Source: Pseudofabraea citricarpa (lineage: Eukaryota > Ascomycota > Leotiomycetes > Helotiales > Dermateaceae). Taken from it: DNA of 64,000 bases. The stretch's first letter is position 1. Each line of letters begins with the position of its first letter. A program made the position numbers and the translations under genes. The stretch spans positions 3,422,501-3,486,500 of the forward strand of contig JAPWGK010000001.1 in assembly GCA_029641185.1 (NCBI GenBank), given 5' to 3'. The notes under the pieces are model-generated. The model saw only the letters and a list, made by a program, of their open reading frames with translations, was not told where the DNA came from and made no database searches. Shown here one piece after another: positions 61,853 to 64,000 of this stretch.

Positions 61853-63620
61853 ATGATGACCACCTCCAATGATGGTGTGGCCACGCAGCCTGCTACGGTT
61901 CTACGGGAGAGCATATCGCATATTGAAGATGCAGCATCTGCTATACCGAAGAAGCTTCACGGGCGTGCTTTCTATGAAAGCATTGGAAGTCCCAAGTTCG
62001 TCCTAGCACCAATGGTGGACCAGTCGGAATTTGTGAGTGTATTGTCATCAAAGGGAATATCCTTCTTATTGTGTATTACAGGCATGGAGAATGCTCAGTC
62101 GCTCTTTTATGACTCCTTCAAGCAATAAAGATCTACTTGCATATACGCCTATGCTTCATGCCCGCATGTTCACCGAGACGCCCAAGTTCCGAGATTGTCA
62201 TTTCGAACCAACGCGAAAGAGTCTAGTCACACAGTTATCCTCTCCTCCTCCTTCCGATATATTCCTCGATGGAAATCCTCAGGTAGACAGACCTTTGTTT
62301 GTGCAGTTTTGTGCCAATGACCCCGAAGAGTTATTTGAGGCTGCAAAATATGTCGCTCCATTCTGTGATGCAGTCGACCTCAATCTGGGATGTCCGCAAG
62401 GTATCGCAAGGAAGGGTAAATACGGCGCGTTTCTGCAGGAGGACCAAGAGCTAGTATTCTCGCTCATCAATAAACTACACCACAATCTTCCTGTTCCTGT
62501 CACAGCGAAGATCCGCATTCTGGAGAGCAAAGAGAAGACCTTGGCTTATGCACAGAAGGTTATCGACGCAGGGGCTAGTATTCTTACTGTACATGGAAGA
62601 CAGAGAGATCAAAAAGGTCACAAAACGGGATTGGCAGATTGGAAAATGATTAGGTACTTGAGGGAAAGCCTGCCAAAGGAGACGGTTCTCTTTGCCAACG
62701 GCAATATCCTGAATAGACAGGATATCAGTCGGTGTTTGGAGGCTACTGGTGCTGATGGAGTAATGAGTGCAGAAGGAAATCTCTATGATCCGGCCATCTT
62801 CTCCGAAGCACCAGCAGTGGGCGAAGAAGGCCGGGAATACTGGAGGGGTAGGGATGGCAAAGGAGGATGGCGAATGGATGCTGCTCTGAGGAGATATATG
62901 GACATCATCTACAAATACGTATTGGAGGTTCCAGTGCCAGATCGAAAACCTCTCTATCTGCCAAGCGATCCGGTAGAGGAGGTCAGGACTGAGGAGGTAG
63001 AGGAGGAAAGCGAAGGACCGCCCAAAAAGAAACAGAGGACGCTCGACAAGAAAGAGAAGAAGGAAAGAGTCACGAGCCCAAATCTCATCGCTATGCAACC
63101 GCATCTCTTCCGCCTCCTACGTCCACTCGTCGCTAAGCATCATCCCATCCGCGACGCTTTAGCGAAGAGCCGCGCAGGAGACGTTCCAGCTTTTGAAAAC
63201 GTGTTACAGATGGTCGAGAAAGCCGTCGCGGCCGGACTGAAGGAGTACGAAGAGACGGACGGGAAGAGCTGGGCGTCCGAACTCGAACGCGACCAGCGTT
63301 TAGCGAAACTCAAGGAGACCGAGTCACAGGATCCAGATGCCGAGAAGGACGAGGATTACGAAAGCTCGCTCGAGACGGTCAAGGCTTGTAAGAGACCGTG
63401 GTGGGTGGTTCAACCTTACGTCCGCCCTCTTCCGAAAGAGGCGCTCTTGAAAGGTAGTTTAACGCTGAGCAAGAAGGAGAAAGCTAAACTCAAGGAGGAA
63501 GAGGTCAGCCTTCAAAGCGGAGAGCGTAAGCTGGCGGGCCACACGGACGTTGAAACCGTCGGGCAAGCGGTCGATGGTGAGAAAGTCGAGATCCCAAAGG
63601 ATGGTCTAGTGTGCGGCTAG
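61853..63620 (+). CDS. DUS1: tRNA-dihydrouridine(16/17) synthase Dus1
   Basis: Two exons, 61853-62032 and 62082-63620, encode 572 residues. The start is the first ATG in frame; a second lies one codon on. The FMN-binding barrel starts with FVLAPMVDQSEFAWRMLSR, split by the intron after Phe. The catalytic cysteine lies in LNLGCPQGIARKGKYGAF (about C164). VTAKIRIL, LTVHGRQRDQKGHKTGLADW and VLFANGNI follow. The C-terminal half is Lys/Glu-rich and disordered with two nuclear-localisation-like runs (PPKKKQR, KKEKKER). Dus1 reduces uridine 16 and 17 in the D-loop of tRNA (known for the family). The basic tail probably assists RNA binding. Confidence 0.93.
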
Positions 63621-64000
63621 GTGAGAAGATAAGATCTTGTAATACTTAGATACAAAAGAAAAAAATCCAAAAAAAAAAATCCCTTCACACATAGTCAAAG
63701 TTTCTTTATCGGTTTGCTTGGTTATGGGTTTTCGGGATGCACATGTCGTCATGGTTCTAGATTATTGTAGTGTATTAGATTCGGTATAATGAGGCAAACC
63801 GTCATCCATCATCTAAAATCTTAACCTGTCCCGTGCAGTCGGTCCCCTCATCCTTTCTTTTTACCTTCCACCGGTTCCTTTCTCTTATCAATCCAGTCTA
63901 CCAATCGACAGTATCCAAGAACTCAGACCCTCACCTGCCTTCTAGATTCTTTTTCTCTCTTCCCATTTATGCTTTTGCCTTTCACCCGTTCTTTTCTCCT
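63621..64000 (+). other. 3' flank of DUS1, no gene seen
   Basis: The DUS1 3' UTR is AT-rich with an A-run around 63667-63680. The last 150 bases are pyrimidine-rich and may be the promoter of a gene beyond the window. Confidence 0.4.

Overview
This is a piece of a nuclear chromosome from a filamentous ascomycete (Pezizomycotina). Introns are short (about 46 to 87 nt) with GT..AG or a few GC..AG ends, strands are mixed with no operons, and the gene set is typical of moulds: a HET-domain protein, a Zn2Cys6 regulator, a GH127/sugar-porter pair, BRE1, SWC5, BNI4 and DUS1. Leotiomycetes is my best guess from the look of the proteins, but that is an impression, not a measurement. I see no virus, plasmid, CRISPR array, rRNA gene or convincing tRNA.

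Layout. 0.4-10.5 kb is dense: intracellular GH1 beta-glucosidase (+), TFIIIB subunit BDP1 (-), histone H2B ubiquitin ligase BRE1 (+), a SARAF-like ER calcium-entry regulator (-) and PBN1 (+). 10.8-23.9 kb carries a GPH-family alpha-glucoside symporter (-), an endosomal Na+/H+ exchanger (+), an epoxide-hydrolase-like enzyme (+), a BTB protein (+), TCTP (-) and the sphingolipid C4-hydroxylase SUR2 (+). 23.9-33.0 kb is gene-poor, with one gene in the middle (27.3-28.9 kb, -) that joins a CBM48/AMPK-beta-like domain to a long disordered tail.

33.0-40.2 kb is the most coherent neighbourhood: a secreted clan GH-A glycosidase (GH39-like), a cytosolic GH127 beta-L-arabinofuranosidase with a complete Glu-Cys-Cys-Cys centre, and a sugar porter divergent from it across 411 bp. 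Together they could release, import and hydrolyse arabinose-containing sugars. A HET-domain allorecognition-type protein (40.9 kb) and a large C2H2 plus Zn2Cys6 transcription factor (43.4 kb) follow.

48-54 kb holds an NCBP3-like cap-binding protein, a kappa-class GST and SWC5. 54.5-57.3 kb encodes a BNI4-like bud-neck/PP1 scaffold, and 61.9-63.6 kb encodes the tRNA dihydrouridine synthase DUS1. A 4.6-kb stretch without a recognisable gene separates the last two.

All exon junctions were placed by reading splice signals and checking that reading phase and family motifs continue. The 5' end of the CBM48-like gene is the only one I could not close. Four of about 50 introns have GC..AG ends, and one of these is an in-frame 51-nt intron hidden inside an open reading frame.
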